64,000 nucleotides of DNA from Sphingobacterium sp. SYP-B4668 (GCF_027627455.1 NZ_CP115483.1:496001-560000), one strand, 5' to 3'. Shown: positions 55,573 through 64,000, counted from the first letter of the stretch. The notes: generated by a model not told the origin, from the letters alone. Numbers and translations are program-made.

Positions 55573-56116
55573 GGTCAAAATCAACGCCCCCCATGTGCTT
55601 CGTCACCATCTTGCCAGATTTGTCAATGATAATAGTTGTAGGAATTGAATTAGTCTGAAACGATTCCGGAAGATTGCCTTCTAAAATATAATTGGGCAAA
55701 TCGAACCCCTTTTTCTTTACATAATCCGTAGATTCCTTCAGTTTTCCATCTACATCCATCATGATGAAGATAATGTCGGGGTTATCCTTCAATTTACTAT
55801 ATAATCTATTCAATGAGGGCATTTCTTTGCGACATGGAGGACACCAAGTAGCCCACATATTGATGAATATGACCTTATTTCTTATGTTCCGAAGAGCAAT
55901 CTTATCACCCTTGCTATTTCTGAATACGGTATTGCTATTGCTCAAGTCAGATGATGGGGAGAGTTCAACCAGCGTGGTGGTGGGCTGCGGTGATTTTACA
56001 TGCGCTACAGATTCAGGCGTAGCCACTTGCTTGCCCAGCAAGTAAAGACTAGAGGTGGTTATGATTGCTAAAATAATCATGACACCTAATATGATACTAA
56101 ATGTTTTTCGTTTCAT
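55532..56116 (-). CDS. TlpA-like thiol-disulfide oxidoreductase
   Basis: Membrane-anchored or secreted thioredoxin-fold protein: N-terminal hydrophobic segment (ILGVMIILAIITTSSLYLLG), a linker, then the AhpC-TSA/Redoxin fold with active site WCPPC (C92, C95) in INMWATWCPPCRKEMPSL, the SIPTTIIID cis-Pro loop and VTKHMGGVDF. 194 aa is typical. It would reduce or isomerise disulfides in the periplasm. Its 3' end overlaps a coding remnant in another frame. Confidence 0.92.
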   Translation of the reverse strand: MKRKTFSIILGVMIILAIITTSSLYLLGKQVATPESVAHVKSPQPTTTLVELSPSSDLSNSNTVFRNSKGDKIALRNIRNKVIFINMWATWCPPCRKEMPSLNRLYSKLKDNPDIIFIMMDVDGKLKESTDYVKKKGFDLPNYILEGNLPESFQTNSIPTTIIIDKSGKMVTKHMGGVDFDHPEMLPFIQNLLK

Positions 56117-56212
56117 TGTAATATTTTATTGATGTTACGTACGCAACAATTGAGTAGTCACTCATGTTGATGGATATAAGATACTTTCTGTCTCTAAAAT
56201 TAAGGAACAGTC

Positions 56213-56602
56213 CTAAATCAATAGTGTACGATACAAGAGATAAATAGGGGTAGGAGAAGGAGGGGGGCTTAGTGTGACCGGAGTGATAGGAGCCCTAGGT
56301 AGCGAGGACGCTCGAGATGCCTCATAAGTGCCTAGAAGTGGCCACGTCACTTGCAGGGAATGAGGGCGACTTGAATCAACACGAAAGGCGGTACAAAGCG
56401 AACAAGAAGGTCCGTTGATAACCGTCAAACTTGTTGATCCCGCTTTGTCGTTAGTTTTCGATTCTTCTATATCAGCCTTTGCCCATCCTTTTAGAGAAGC
56501 CTTTAAAGGGCAAGATGTTAGTACACCCATCACTAAGGCAAAGACGACACAGGCAATCACTCTTAGAGAGGTTACTCTCGTGCTAATGTATGTGGTCTGC
56601 AT
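56213..56602 (-). CDS. Small exported protein, hypothetical
   Basis: 129 aa from the ATG at 56602. N-terminal signal (ACVVFALVMGVLTSC, lipobox-like), a CSLC pair in the middle, and a Pro-rich tail (SPPPSPTPIYLLYRTLLI). The overall plan of signal, Cys pair and Pro-rich tail recalls small periplasmic proteins linked to metal handling in Bacteroidota, but I cannot assign a family. The existence is supported by a complete promoter six bases upstream. A longer frame to 56668 would run through a terminator and is rejected. TlpA lies 96 bp downstream on the same strand. Confidence 0.5.
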   Translation of the reverse strand: MQTTYISTRVTSLRVIACVVFALVMGVLTSCPLKASLKGWAKADIEESKTNDKAGSTSLTVINGPSCSLCTAFRVDSSRPHSLQVTWPLLGTYEASRASSLPRAPITPVTLSPPPSPTPIYLLYRTLLI

Positions 56603-56608
56603 CTCACC

Positions 56609-56640
56609 CAAAGATATTGATTGGTGAAACCAAAGACAAA
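56609..56640 (-). promoter_or_regulatory. Promoter TTTG-N20-TATCTTTG
   Basis: On the minus strand: -33 TTTG (56640-56637), 20-bp spacer, exact -7 TATCTTTG (56616-56609), ending six bases before an ATG. One of the cleanest promoters in the window. Confidence 0.7.
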
Positions 56641-56656
56641 TATTTGATACGTAAAA

Positions 56657-56682
56657 AAGCCGTTTCATTTTTGAAACGGCTT
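56657..56682 (-). terminator. Terminator of the M1 aminopeptidase gene
   Basis: 11-bp perfect stem AAGCCGTTTCA with a 4-nt loop, followed on the minus strand by TTTTT. Confidence 0.88.
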
Positions 56683-56697
56683 AGTAAGCGATTTTTT

Positions 56698-58560
56698 TTA
56701 TAGGATCTCGACTACGTTATCCTTATCATCGACATCTGCCAGACGTTTGGTGATGTCTATCGTCGCTTTACGGATCGGTTTAGTCGTTTTGAAGGTATAA
56801 GTAGGTTTGGTCCAAAACCAATCTTCCAGGGTTGTACGTGTTGCCCCTTGGTAGCTACTGAAGCCTTCGACTGGTTTTTCACCTCTCATTTCACGTAGCG
56901 GAATATAAAACAACTCTTTTGAGCCATCTTGATATTCGACTAAGATATCTAATGGCATGGCGAAGTCAGACTTGTTGGTCAGCTTTATTTCGGTCGTGGA
57001 AAGACTCTGGATACCGTAATCTATCTTGCGCGTGGTATTTATAAATAGGTTGAAATACCATTTGAGATTGATGCCAGATACCTCTTCTGCTACGCGCTTA
57101 AAGTCATTGGGAGTGGGATGTTTGAATTTCCAAATATCGTAGAATTTTAAAAATGTTGCTTCCAAATGCTCTTGTCCAATGATGTAGCCCAATTGCTCAG
57201 CTAAAACCTGACCTTTGTTATAGGCCTGATTGCTGTAAGCATAGTTGCTATTATAGTAGTCGGCCAAGAGACTTGCGGGTTCTTCCTTGCCGGACAGTGC
57301 TAACTTGATATAACTCTTATATGCATTTATTACTGGGTTGTCAGGTAGGGGTGAGGTTTTCTTGAATAAAGTCTGAAAAGCGAGCTCTTCAACATAGCTA
57401 GTAAAACCCTCATCAAACCACTCGTCTACAGTTTCATTGATGCCAAACAAATGTTGGTACCACGAGTGTGCGGCTTCGTGATAAATAACGCCAACGAGAC
57501 TTTCTAGAGTACGTTCTCCAGTTATCAATGTCGTGGTCCCGTATTCCATACCACCGTCGCCACCCTGTACCACAGTATAAGTCGGCCAAGGGTAAGCACC
57601 AAATCGCTCACCACAAAAATCAAAAAAATCTGTTGTATAGGATAAGGCTTTCTGCCAATTGTCTGTGGTTTTTTTTCCGGGAATATATATCATGAATACT
57701 TCGACTCCCCCTTTACTCTTTTCTCGCTCAACAATGAATTCCTTGTCCGCGGCCCAGGCAAAGTCATGTATATTCTCGGCTTTGAAATGCCAAGAGCTAC
57801 GGTCGTTTTTTACCACAGGTCTCGCTTTTTTAACATAACCTTTAACCTGAGTCGGATTCTGCAATACTCCAGATCCACCAATGACGTAATCCTTGCCTAT
57901 ATTGATGGTAATATCAAAATCACCAAATGGGGCAATGAACTCTCGAGCGACATATTCATCCAGATGCCACCCAAATTCGTCAAATTGTGCCATTTTGGGG
58001 TACCACTGGGTCATTGAAAATTCAACACCTTCTTTGGAATTACGACCGCTTCTTCTAATCTGTTCAGGAATCTGTGCCTCCCACGTCATATCAAAAGTTG
58101 CTGAACTATTGGCTTGTATAGGCTTCGCAAGAGTTACTTCCAGAAGAGTGCCATCAACTTTAAATGTCGTCTTGGCCCCATCTTGTAGCAATGTTTTGAT
58201 GCGTTGATAGCCAATTTGTTCGGGAGTCAAGCTCGCGATACGACTTTGATATACAGGTTTTTCTTTGGTCCCTATGTTGTTGGTCATTCGGGCATCCGGG
58301 TCGGAAATATTGGAGAGACGATAGTCCATCATACTGCCTGGTTGAAAAGCATTGAAATACAAGTGGAAATATACTTTATGGAGTGCCTGTCCCGAATTGT
58401 TGGTGTACACCAGTTTCATCTTTCCATCATATTGATATGATTTTTCTTTCATATCAATCGTCATGGTATAGTCTACTTTTTGATCCCAATAGCCTTTTCG
58501 TTGAGCTGATAGTTGGAAGGAGACCAGTGTTAGAAAAAGAAATAAGTGAAGTTTTTTCAT
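56698..58560 (-). CDS. Exported M1-family aminopeptidase
   Basis: Signal peptide (ends LSAQ), an N-terminal beta-saddle domain, then the thermolysin-like catalytic domain: HEAAH (361-365) with the third zinc ligand E384 in EWFDEGF, and a GGMEYGTTTLI stretch corresponding to the GAMEN region (here GGMEYG). 620 aa. It would act on peptides in the periplasm. Monocistronic, with a clear terminator. Confidence 0.93.
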   Translation of the reverse strand: MKKLHLFLFLTLVSFQLSAQRKGYWDQKVDYTMTIDMKEKSYQYDGKMKLVYTNNSGQALHKVYFHLYFNAFQPGSMMDYRLSNISDPDARMTNNIGTKEKPVYQSRIASLTPEQIGYQRIKTLLQDGAKTTFKVDGTLLEVTLAKPIQANSSATFDMTWEAQIPEQIRRSGRNSKEGVEFSMTQWYPKMAQFDEFGWHLDEYVAREFIAPFGDFDITINIGKDYVIGGSGVLQNPTQVKGYVKKARPVVKNDRSSWHFKAENIHDFAWAADKEFIVEREKSKGGVEVFMIYIPGKKTTDNWQKALSYTTDFFDFCGERFGAYPWPTYTVVQGGDGGMEYGTTTLITGERTLESLVGVIYHEAAHSWYQHLFGINETVDEWFDEGFTSYVEELAFQTLFKKTSPLPDNPVINAYKSYIKLALSGKEEPASLLADYYNSNYAYSNQAYNKGQVLAEQLGYIIGQEHLEATFLKFYDIWKFKHPTPNDFKRVAEEVSGINLKWYFNLFINTTRKIDYGIQSLSTTEIKLTNKSDFAMPLDILVEYQDGSKELFYIPLREMRGEKPVEGFSSYQGATRTTLEDWFWTKPTYTFKTTKPIRKATIDITKRLADVDDKDNVVEIL

Positions 58561-58724
58561 CAGAATATAATTTGTATAAATCTACATTATCGGCACATGT
58601 TGGCGCCATCATAATGACGAGTCAATTAACGGCTTCAAACATACGAAAAAACCCTAGTTAGTGTGGCTTCCCTAGTCGAAGAAAAATAGAGCCGCAGAAT
58701 ATTAATGTTCTGGAATGTGGACAC

Positions 58725-58745
58725 TTTTCCCGAAAATAGGGAAAG
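58725..58745 (-). terminator. Weak terminator-like hairpin
   Basis: CTTTTCCC/GGGAAAG arms around a 7-nt loop 27 bp past the stop of the minus-strand PH-like gene. Short stem, so tentative. Confidence 0.35.
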
Positions 58746-58771
58746 ACCACCTACGCTGAGAGGGGTGAATA

Positions 58772-59218
58772 CTACATATTGTAGTATTCAATATTTTGTG
58801 CCTGTATAGCTTCTACCAAAGACTGTAATTGGTCTTCATTCTGAAAAAGTTTGTTTCTCCAAAATCGATAGGAGTGACCCCTACGTTGATAGATAATCAA
58901 TAAGTTGCCGCCAGACCGACGGAGATTTCGGATATGGGAGATATTCGATTTGGGGATAGTAACTTCCCTATCAAGCTTTTCGATGGTCAAATTAGTGCCA
59001 TCAAAAGACCAGTGTGAGGGAACACGGCTATATCTTACTGCTCCAAAAATGACCAGAGGTATTGCAAATAGCGTTACTAATATTTTGACAACCTCTTGAA
59101 ATGGAGTAAGTGCGAGCAAGGCAGCAATTATACTGATGCCTGAAAAAATCAATAACATATATCGACCTCTGTGTAATGTCGATATATAGTAACTTTGGGT
59201 AGGGGTATGGACTTTCAT
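58772..59218 (-). CDS. Small membrane protein with PH-like domain
   Basis: 148 aa: two TM helices (~20-38 and ~43-63), then a cytoplasmic beta-rich segment (HWSFDGTNLTIEKLDREVTI, ISHIRNLRRSGGNLLIIY) with a C-terminal helix, resembling bacterial PH-like (bPH) domains. Function unknown. No neighbours in the same operon. Confidence 0.65.
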   Translation of the reverse strand: MKVHTPTQSYYISTLHRGRYMLLIFSGISIIAALLALTPFQEVVKILVTLFAIPLVIFGAVRYSRVPSHWSFDGTNLTIEKLDREVTIPKSNISHIRNLRRSGGNLLIIYQRRGHSYRFWRNKLFQNEDQLQSLVEAIQAQNIEYYNM

Positions 59219-59405
59219 CGTGTAGGACCTATAGTATAAAAAAAGTGCCAGACTTTTGAAAATCTAGCTTAAGGTCAAATATGATTGCAAAAATCTCATC
59301 TAATAAGGTGTAAAACAAGTTCCATCTTATATTTTGATACCCTTTGGTTAATATTTTTATAGTTTGCAAGCAAAATCGCATCTTTGGGTAATCAATCCAA
59401 TCCCT

Positions 59406-60923
59406 ATGAGTAAACGCTTTATCTTACTGGTCTTTTGTCTGTGCCAACTCTTATATGCACAACAAAAACCAAATATAATAATAATCATTTCGGATGACCA
59501 TGCATTTCAGACGATAGGAGCCTACGGTTCTCCATATGGAAGGACCCCCAATATTGATAGACTGGCTAAGGCTGGCAAAGTTTTCGATCGAGCATATGTG
59601 ACCAACTCCCTTTGTGGTCCGAGTCGGGCAGTACTATTGACCGGTAAGTATAGTCACAAGAACGGTTTTAAAGAAAATGAAAATTCGACATTCGATCATA
59701 GTCAAAATACCTTTGTTAAAGAATTGCAGGCTGTAGGTTACAACACGGCATGGATTGGAAAGCAACACCTAGGAGACCACCCCCAAGGGTTTGATTTTTT
59801 CAGTATATTGGATGGTCAGGGGCATTACTTTAATCCTGTTTTTATAGAAAATGACGGTAGGCGAGAGCAAATCCAAGGATATGTCTCGGACATTATTACG
59901 GACAAATCAAAGAAATGGCTGGAGACATTGAGCCGTGAGGAACCTTTTTGTTTGGTAATCGGTCATAAAGCCACACATCGGTCGTGGATGCCCGATCCCA
60001 AAGACTTCGGTAGGTATGATGATGTATCTATACCATTGCCGGATAATTTTTACGATACCTATACGAATCGCAAAGCAGCAGCTATTCAAGAAATGACAAT
60101 CTCGAAAGATATGCAGTTGGCCTATGACCTTAAGATGTACCCCAGCAAAGATGCTATGCGGAAGGATTATGATTTTGCCCGATTTTCAGATGAGCAATTT
60201 GAAGCATATTATAATTATTATAGACCGATACAGGATGATTTTTACCAAAAAAAGCTGCAGGGGAGGGAATTGGTAGAGTGGAAGTATAAAAGATATATGA
60301 TTGACTATCTCAATACATCCGTTTCTCTTGATCGCAACATAGGAGAGATTCTGGACTACGTTGAAGAGAATGGGCTGGAAAAAAATACGATAATAATCTA
60401 TCTTTCGGATCAAGGATTTTATATGGGAGAACACGGATGGTTTGACAAACGCTTTATGTATGAAGAATCTTTTCGTACACCAATGATTATAAAGACTCCT
60501 GGTGGAGACAAGGCCACAGCTCAGCACATTCAAACGATGGTGATGAACGTTGATATAGCCCCCACATTGTTGGAGTTGGCGAGTGTGGATATACCTAAAG
60601 ATATGCAAGGTAAATCTTTTGCTAGAACATTGAGCAACCCGAATCGAGCGACTAGAGACCGTCTTTACTACCATTATTATGAAGATGGGGTACATGCAGT
60701 GTCACCCCACTTTGGCATCAGTGACGGGAGATTCAAGCTTGTGAGATTTTACGGAAAGGTAGACAGCTGGGAATTGTATGACTTGAAGACGGATTCTGCC
60801 GAAATGAACAATATCTTTGATGCCACTGCTGCAAAAAAAATCGTGGAGAAGATGAAAAAGAAATTAATAACAGAAATAAAGGCTGTTGATGATCAGGAAG
60901 CCTTAGATATATTAACGAAATAA
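59406..60923 (+). CDS. Exported sulfatase (type I, formylglycine)
   Basis: Signal peptide (ends LLYAQ). Alkaline-phosphatase-superfamily sulfatase with the maturation motif CGPSR at 70-74 (C70 becomes formylglycine), IIISDDHAFQTIG metal-binding Asp pair, GKQHLGDHP and LSDQGFYMGEHGWFDKRFMYEE. The sequence resembles heparan/N-acetylglucosamine-6-sulfatase-like S1 enzymes of Bacteroidota, but the substrate is uncertain. The frame begins 14 codons upstream, yet the ATG at 59406 opens the signal peptide. The next sulfatase begins two bases after its stop. Confidence 0.92.
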   Translation: MSKRFILLVFCLCQLLYAQQKPNIIIIISDDHAFQTIGAYGSPYGRTPNIDRLAKAGKVFDRAYVTNSLCGPSRAVLLTGKYSHKNGFKENENSTFDHSQNTFVKELQAVGYNTAWIGKQHLGDHPQGFDFFSILDGQGHYFNPVFIENDGRREQIQGYVSDIITDKSKKWLETLSREEPFCLVIGHKATHRSWMPDPKDFGRYDDVSIPLPDNFYDTYTNRKAAAIQEMTISKDMQLAYDLKMYPSKDAMRKDYDFARFSDEQFEAYYNYYRPIQDDFYQKKLQGRELVEWKYKRYMIDYLNTSVSLDRNIGEILDYVEENGLEKNTIIIYLSDQGFYMGEHGWFDKRFMYEESFRTPMIIKTPGGDKATAQHIQTMVMNVDIAPTLLELASVDIPKDMQGKSFARTLSNPNRATRDRLYYHYYEDGVHAVSPHFGISDGRFKLVRFYGKVDSWELYDLKTDSAEMNNIFDATAAKKIVEKMKKKLITEIKAVDDQEALDILTK

Positions 60924-60925
60924 CT

Positions 60926-62443
60926 ATGATCTTAAAATTTGCCAATCGATTTATTGGATTTGGAGTTCTATTGGCCTTTATGCAGGTCACTTATGCACAG
61001 GGAAAGAAACAGCCCAATGTATTGATGGTTTATGTGGATGATTTGGGATACGGCGATTTAGGGCTCTATGGAGCTAAAGATATTGAGACACCACATCTAG
61101 ATGAGCTGGGACGGTCTGGCATCAAGTTTACCAATGCACACGCTGCAGCAGCAACTTGTACGCCCTCTCGATATGCGTTAATGACTGGGAATAATCCATA
61201 TCGAGCTAAAGGAACTGGAATTTTGCCCGGAGATGCGGCACTTATTATCCCTCAAGACAAGATTACCTTACCTAAAGTATTTCAAAAGAAGGGATATTCC
61301 ACAGCAATCGTCGGGAAATGGCATTTAGGGTTAGGTAATCAAGTAGATAAGGATTGGAATGGAAAGATTGCTCCTGGACCACTGGAAGTTGGGTATGGAT
61401 ATTCATTTATATTCCCGGCAACGGCAGATCGAGTACCAACGGTATTTCTGGAGAATCATCATGTCATTGCTGCCGATGTTAATGATCCTATATATGTGAA
61501 CTACAAGCAGAAAATAGGGAGTGAACCTACCGGAAAGGAGAATCCTGAATTGTTGAAAATGCATGCTTCTCCAAACCAAGGACATGATAACACAATTGTC
61601 AACGGAATAGGGCGGATAGGTTGGATGACGGGTGGAAAGGCTGCGAAATGGACAGATGAAGAGTTGACGCTTACATTTTTTGAGAAAGCTAAGGAATTCA
61701 TTAGGAGTAATGCTTCGAAACCATTCTTCTTAAGTTATAATGCGACAGAACCGCACGTGCCGCGCATGCCTGCTACAGTCTTTAAAGGGAAGAGCAAACT
61801 TGGATTAAGAGGCGATGCGATACTGCAGCTAGATTACACCGTAGGTGAGTTGGTGCGCGAGTTGAAAAATAATGGTATATACGAGAATACAATTATCATC
61901 TTTACAAGTGACAATGGTCCTGTCCTAGATGATGGATATGTCGATGAAGCAGTCTCTAAAACCGGCAATCACGACGCCTTTGGAGGATTAAGAGGAGGGA
62001 AATATAGTGCTTTTGAAGCCGGTACAAGAGTGCCATTTCTCATCAGCTGGCCCGCAGAGATAAAAAAAGGACAGGTATCGGATGCATTGGTCGGTCAGGT
62101 AGATTTATTGGCCTCATTTGCTTCTTATCTAGGGGTATCCTATTCGCAGGATGAAGCTGTAGATAGTCAGAATCATTGGAAGTCTTTGCTTGGTGAGGAC
62201 ACAAAAGGACGTGAATATTTAGTTAAAAGCGCAGGTACTTTTTCAATTATTAAAGGAGATTACAAATATATCCGACCTAATGGCGGTGCGAAAATCAATA
62301 AATCCGTGAATATTGAGCTTGGAAATGATGAAATTCCCCAATTGTACAATTTGAAAATTGACAAGGGCGAAAAGAACAATATTGCTCCAACCAATAAAAA
62401 TAAAGTTGACGAACTAGACAAACTTTTGCAGACCCAGCTTTAA
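60926..62443 (+). CDS. Exported sulfatase (arylsulfatase-like), second of tandem pair
   Basis: Signal peptide (ends TYAQG). CTPSR maturation motif at 78-82, MVYVDDLGYGDLGLYG metal-binding strand, GKWHLGLG, and FTSDNGPVLDDG. 505 aa. It resembles the arylsulfatase A/choline-type branch (S1) and is clearly a different subfamily from its neighbour. Tandem, two-base spacing implies one transcript, so the two probably remove different sulfate groups from one glycan. A dedicated maturase was not seen in the window. Confidence 0.92.
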   Translation: MILKFANRFIGFGVLLAFMQVTYAQGKKQPNVLMVYVDDLGYGDLGLYGAKDIETPHLDELGRSGIKFTNAHAAAATCTPSRYALMTGNNPYRAKGTGILPGDAALIIPQDKITLPKVFQKKGYSTAIVGKWHLGLGNQVDKDWNGKIAPGPLEVGYGYSFIFPATADRVPTVFLENHHVIAADVNDPIYVNYKQKIGSEPTGKENPELLKMHASPNQGHDNTIVNGIGRIGWMTGGKAAKWTDEELTLTFFEKAKEFIRSNASKPFFLSYNATEPHVPRMPATVFKGKSKLGLRGDAILQLDYTVGELVRELKNNGIYENTIIIFTSDNGPVLDDGYVDEAVSKTGNHDAFGGLRGGKYSAFEAGTRVPFLISWPAEIKKGQVSDALVGQVDLLASFASYLGVSYSQDEAVDSQNHWKSLLGEDTKGREYLVKSAGTFSIIKGDYKYIRPNGGAKINKSVNIELGNDEIPQLYNLKIDKGEKNNIAPTNKNKVDELDKLLQTQL

Positions 62444-62496
62444 TCTAATGGAGATTCGAACTTTACTTTCTATGGATCCATTCTAGTTGAGAAGAG

Positions 62497-62527
62497 TTGT
62501 ATATAGAAAGCAATTTATCTAAGTTTG
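62497..62527 (+). promoter_or_regulatory. mutY promoter TTG-N20-TAAGTTTG
   Basis: -33 TTG at 62497-62499 and exact -7 TAAGTTTG at 62520-62527, ending five bases before the mutY ATG. The upstream in-frame TTG is this -33, not a start codon. Confidence 0.65.
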
Positions 62528-62532
62528 TGCCT

Positions 62533-63591
62533 ATGTCGTTTTCAAAAAGATTGGTAGCTTGGTATGGAGAGAATGGACGTGATCTTCCCTGGCGTCATAC
62601 CCAAGATCCCTATATTATTTGGCTGTCTGAAATAATTTTACAACAGACCCGTGTGGAACAAGGAATGCCTTACTTTTTCAGGTTTTCGGAAAAATTCCCT
62701 ACTGTTAAAGATTTTGCGGAAGCATCTGAAGATGATATTTTACATCTGTGGCAGGGGCTGGGTTATTATTCAAGAGGCCGGAATATGCATAAGGCAGCGA
62801 AGACTGTGATGTCCGATTTTAAAGGAGTCTTCCCGACAAAATATGAAGATGTGATTAAGTTGAGTGGTGTGGGTGAATATACTGCAGCCGCAATTTCTTC
62901 TATCGCTATTGGAGAACAAAGGGCTGTGTTGGATGGCAACGTTTTTAGGGTACTGTCTAGGTATTTGGGTATAACAGAAGAAATCAATACACCAAAGGGT
63001 AAAAAAATATTCACCGCTGTTGCCAATCAAATGCTTCATCGGGAACAACCTGCGACATACAATCAAGCCATTATGGATTTTGGAGCAATCCAGTGTAAGC
63101 CCAAAAATCCGAATTGTGAGAGATGTGTATTCAACTTGGAGTGTGTGGCACTGCAGGAGAATAAAGTTGCGGAGCTGCCCATGAAGAAAAAAGGAAAGAG
63201 CAGCCGAAATCGATACTTTCACTACTTTGTTTTAGAGGATGGAGAACAAATCTTAATGTCCAAACGTGGACCTGGTGATGTCTGGGAAAATCTGTATGAG
63301 TTTCCCCTCATAGAAACGGACAGCTTATTGGATGCTGGTCAAATTAGGGAATACAAAGCGTTAGAAGACTTCTTTTCTTCAGATGTCCAACTCGCTGAAA
63401 TGGGTGGTGTTGTCAAGCATATATTGAGCCATCAGAATATATACGCCCAGTTTTACAAGGTCTTAAATCCACAGTCTTTAATTTGGAAAAAAAAGTCGTG
63501 GAATTATGTATTGTTAAAAGATTTAAATAAATTAGCTCAACATAAGTTGATTTTTACGTTTATTGAAAACAACATTACCAACATTAGCTAA
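62533..63591 (+). CDS. mutY: A/G-specific adenine DNA glycosylase
   Basis: Removes adenine opposite 8-oxoguanine. HhH-GPD fold with SEIILQQTRVEQ (catalytic Glu region), LQ/GLGYYSRGRN, and helix-hairpin-helix LSGVGEYTAAAI; [4Fe-4S] ligands C188, C195, C198 and C204 (C-X6-C-X2-C-X5-C); and a C-terminal NUDIX-like recognition domain (~225-350). The ATG is chosen because the longer frame starts in promoter sequence. The next gene, ssb, follows after 23 bp. Confidence 0.96.
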   Translation: MSFSKRLVAWYGENGRDLPWRHTQDPYIIWLSEIILQQTRVEQGMPYFFRFSEKFPTVKDFAEASEDDILHLWQGLGYYSRGRNMHKAAKTVMSDFKGVFPTKYEDVIKLSGVGEYTAAAISSIAIGEQRAVLDGNVFRVLSRYLGITEEINTPKGKKIFTAVANQMLHREQPATYNQAIMDFGAIQCKPKNPNCERCVFNLECVALQENKVAELPMKKKGKSSRNRYFHYFVLEDGEQILMSKRGPGDVWENLYEFPLIETDSLLDAGQIREYKALEDFFSSDVQLAEMGGVVKHILSHQNIYAQFYKVLNPQSLIWKKKSWNYVLLKDLNKLAQHKLIFTFIENNITNIS

Positions 63592-63614
63592 TCACAAACA
63601 CCTAAATTATTAAC

Positions 63615-64000
63615 ATGTCAGGCATTAACAAAGTTATCTTAGTTGGACACTTGGGCAAAGATCCCGAAATCCGTTACTTAGAAGGCAACGTAAGTGTTGC
63701 CAGTTTTCCATTAGCAACTTCCGAATCATTCAACAAAGATGGCCGCAAAGTCGAACAAACAGAATGGCACAACATTGTGATGTGGAGAGGACTTGCAGAT
63801 GTCGCTGCAAAATATCTAACCAAAGGCCGATTGGTCTATATCGAAGGTCGATTGCGTACGCGTACCTATGAAGATAAAGAAGGGATCAGAAGATATACGA
63901 CCGAAGTGGTCGCTGAAAACTTTACGCTGCTCGGACGAAAATCTGATTTCGAGCCTCCTGCCCAAGCGCCAGCCAGCACGGCGGATAAAGCGGTAGAAAA
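63615..64000 (+). CDS. ssb: Single-stranded DNA-binding protein, 3' end cut by window
   Basis: The frame opens MSGINKVILVGHLGKDPEIRY and continues through SFPLATSE, WHNIVMWRGLADVAAKYLTKG, YIEGRLRTRTYEDKEGIRRY and VAENFTLLGRK, an unmistakable SSB OB-fold. The C-terminal acidic tail lies beyond the window edge. The acidic, Ala/Pro-rich linker begins near residue 117. Adjacent to mutY on the same strand. Confidence 0.95.
   Translation, partial: MSGINKVILVGHLGKDPEIRYLEGNVSVASFPLATSESFNKDGRKVEQTEWHNIVMWRGLADVAAKYLTKGRLVYIEGRLRTRTYEDKEGIRRYTTEVVAENFTLLGRKSDFEPPAQAPASTADKAVE

Noticed and set aside
56603..56668. N-terminal extension of the small exported protein
   Set aside because: It would start inside the terminator hairpin of the aminopeptidase gene and run through the promoter; the ATG at 56602 gives a proper signal peptide.
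60186..60695. Minus-strand 169-codon frame
   Set aside because: It is antisense to the catalytic region of the first sulfatase; its composition is what a reverse-frame shadow would give.
62497..62532. TTG start for MutY
   Set aside because: That TTG is the -33 element of a good promoter and the extra residues are not part of the MutY fold.
1..64000. tRNA genes, CRISPR arrays, insertion sequences, integrase or prophage
   Set aside because: No T-loop pattern, no regularly spaced direct repeats with unique spacers, and no transposase or integrase product were found. The CI-like HTH gene alone does not make a prophage.

Overview
The window looks like chromosomal DNA of a Bacteroidota bacterium, most likely Sphingobacteriaceae (Sphingobacterium/Pedobacter type). 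The evidence is an AT-leaning composition, many SPI/SPII-exported proteins typical of the phylum (M60 peptidase, DUF4998, DUF1080, DUF1684, 7TMR-DISM and TPR histidine kinases), MacB/FtsX permeases of about 800 aa, and promoters of the Bacteroidota type (TTTG, about 20 bp, TAnnTTTG) in place of strong Shine-Dalgarno sites. The genus is an inference. I saw no tRNA, rRNA, CRISPR array, insertion sequence or prophage.

Layout. 1-4.6 kb: three surface/lipoprotein genes (M60 peptidase with discoidin domain, phosphodiesterase with LamG-like domain, DUF4998-like lipoprotein), probably the tail of a glycan/mucin-use locus cut by the window edge. 4.7-10.8 kb: an outer-membrane barrel, an animal-like UDP-glucose dehydrogenase, dnaG-yraN, and a glutamine cyclotransferase lipoprotein. 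10.8-13.5 kb: a NarL-type two-component pair. 13.6-16.1 kb: an exported DUF1684-peptide deformylase fusion, then ruvX and ybeY. 16.1-16.7 kb: a long non-coding stretch with a promoter and hairpins, leading into a metallophosphatase. 18.3-22.1 kb: ndk, ispH, hemH and a second metallophosphoesterase. 22.3-27.8 kb: mfd, an unknown protein, an AraC regulator and a DUF983 protein. 28-33 kb: a TPR/HTH membrane regulator, galE, UDP-glucuronate decarboxylase and waaA.

33.2-45.3 kb is one functional unit: two FtsX-like permeases, an ABC ATPase, a periplasmic adaptor and a TolC-like channel, next to an NtrC-type response regulator and its kinase. A small acetyltransferase gene in the middle is bracketed by two pairs of a 16-bp palindrome (TGTTCG-n4-CGAACA type). 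Each pair is spaced 21 bp centre to centre and each lies 53-55 bp from a -24-like element facing outward. I read this as a bidirectional sigma-54 control region for the efflux system.

45.3-64 kb: hemW; an orphan gene behind a five-copy phased 10-bp repeat; a 7TMR-DISM two-component pair; a PHP phosphodiesterase; a tandemly duplicated degenerate nucleotidyltransferase/HEPN protein beside a small HTH protein; a DUF1080 lipoprotein; a TlpA thioredoxin with a coding remnant downstream; a small exported protein; an M1 aminopeptidase; a PH-like membrane protein; two sulfatases; mutY; and the start of ssb.

The most unusual signals are the palindrome-pair control region, the shared structured leader elements ahead of unrelated genes, the duplicated MNT-HEPN protein, and the exported deformylase fusion.
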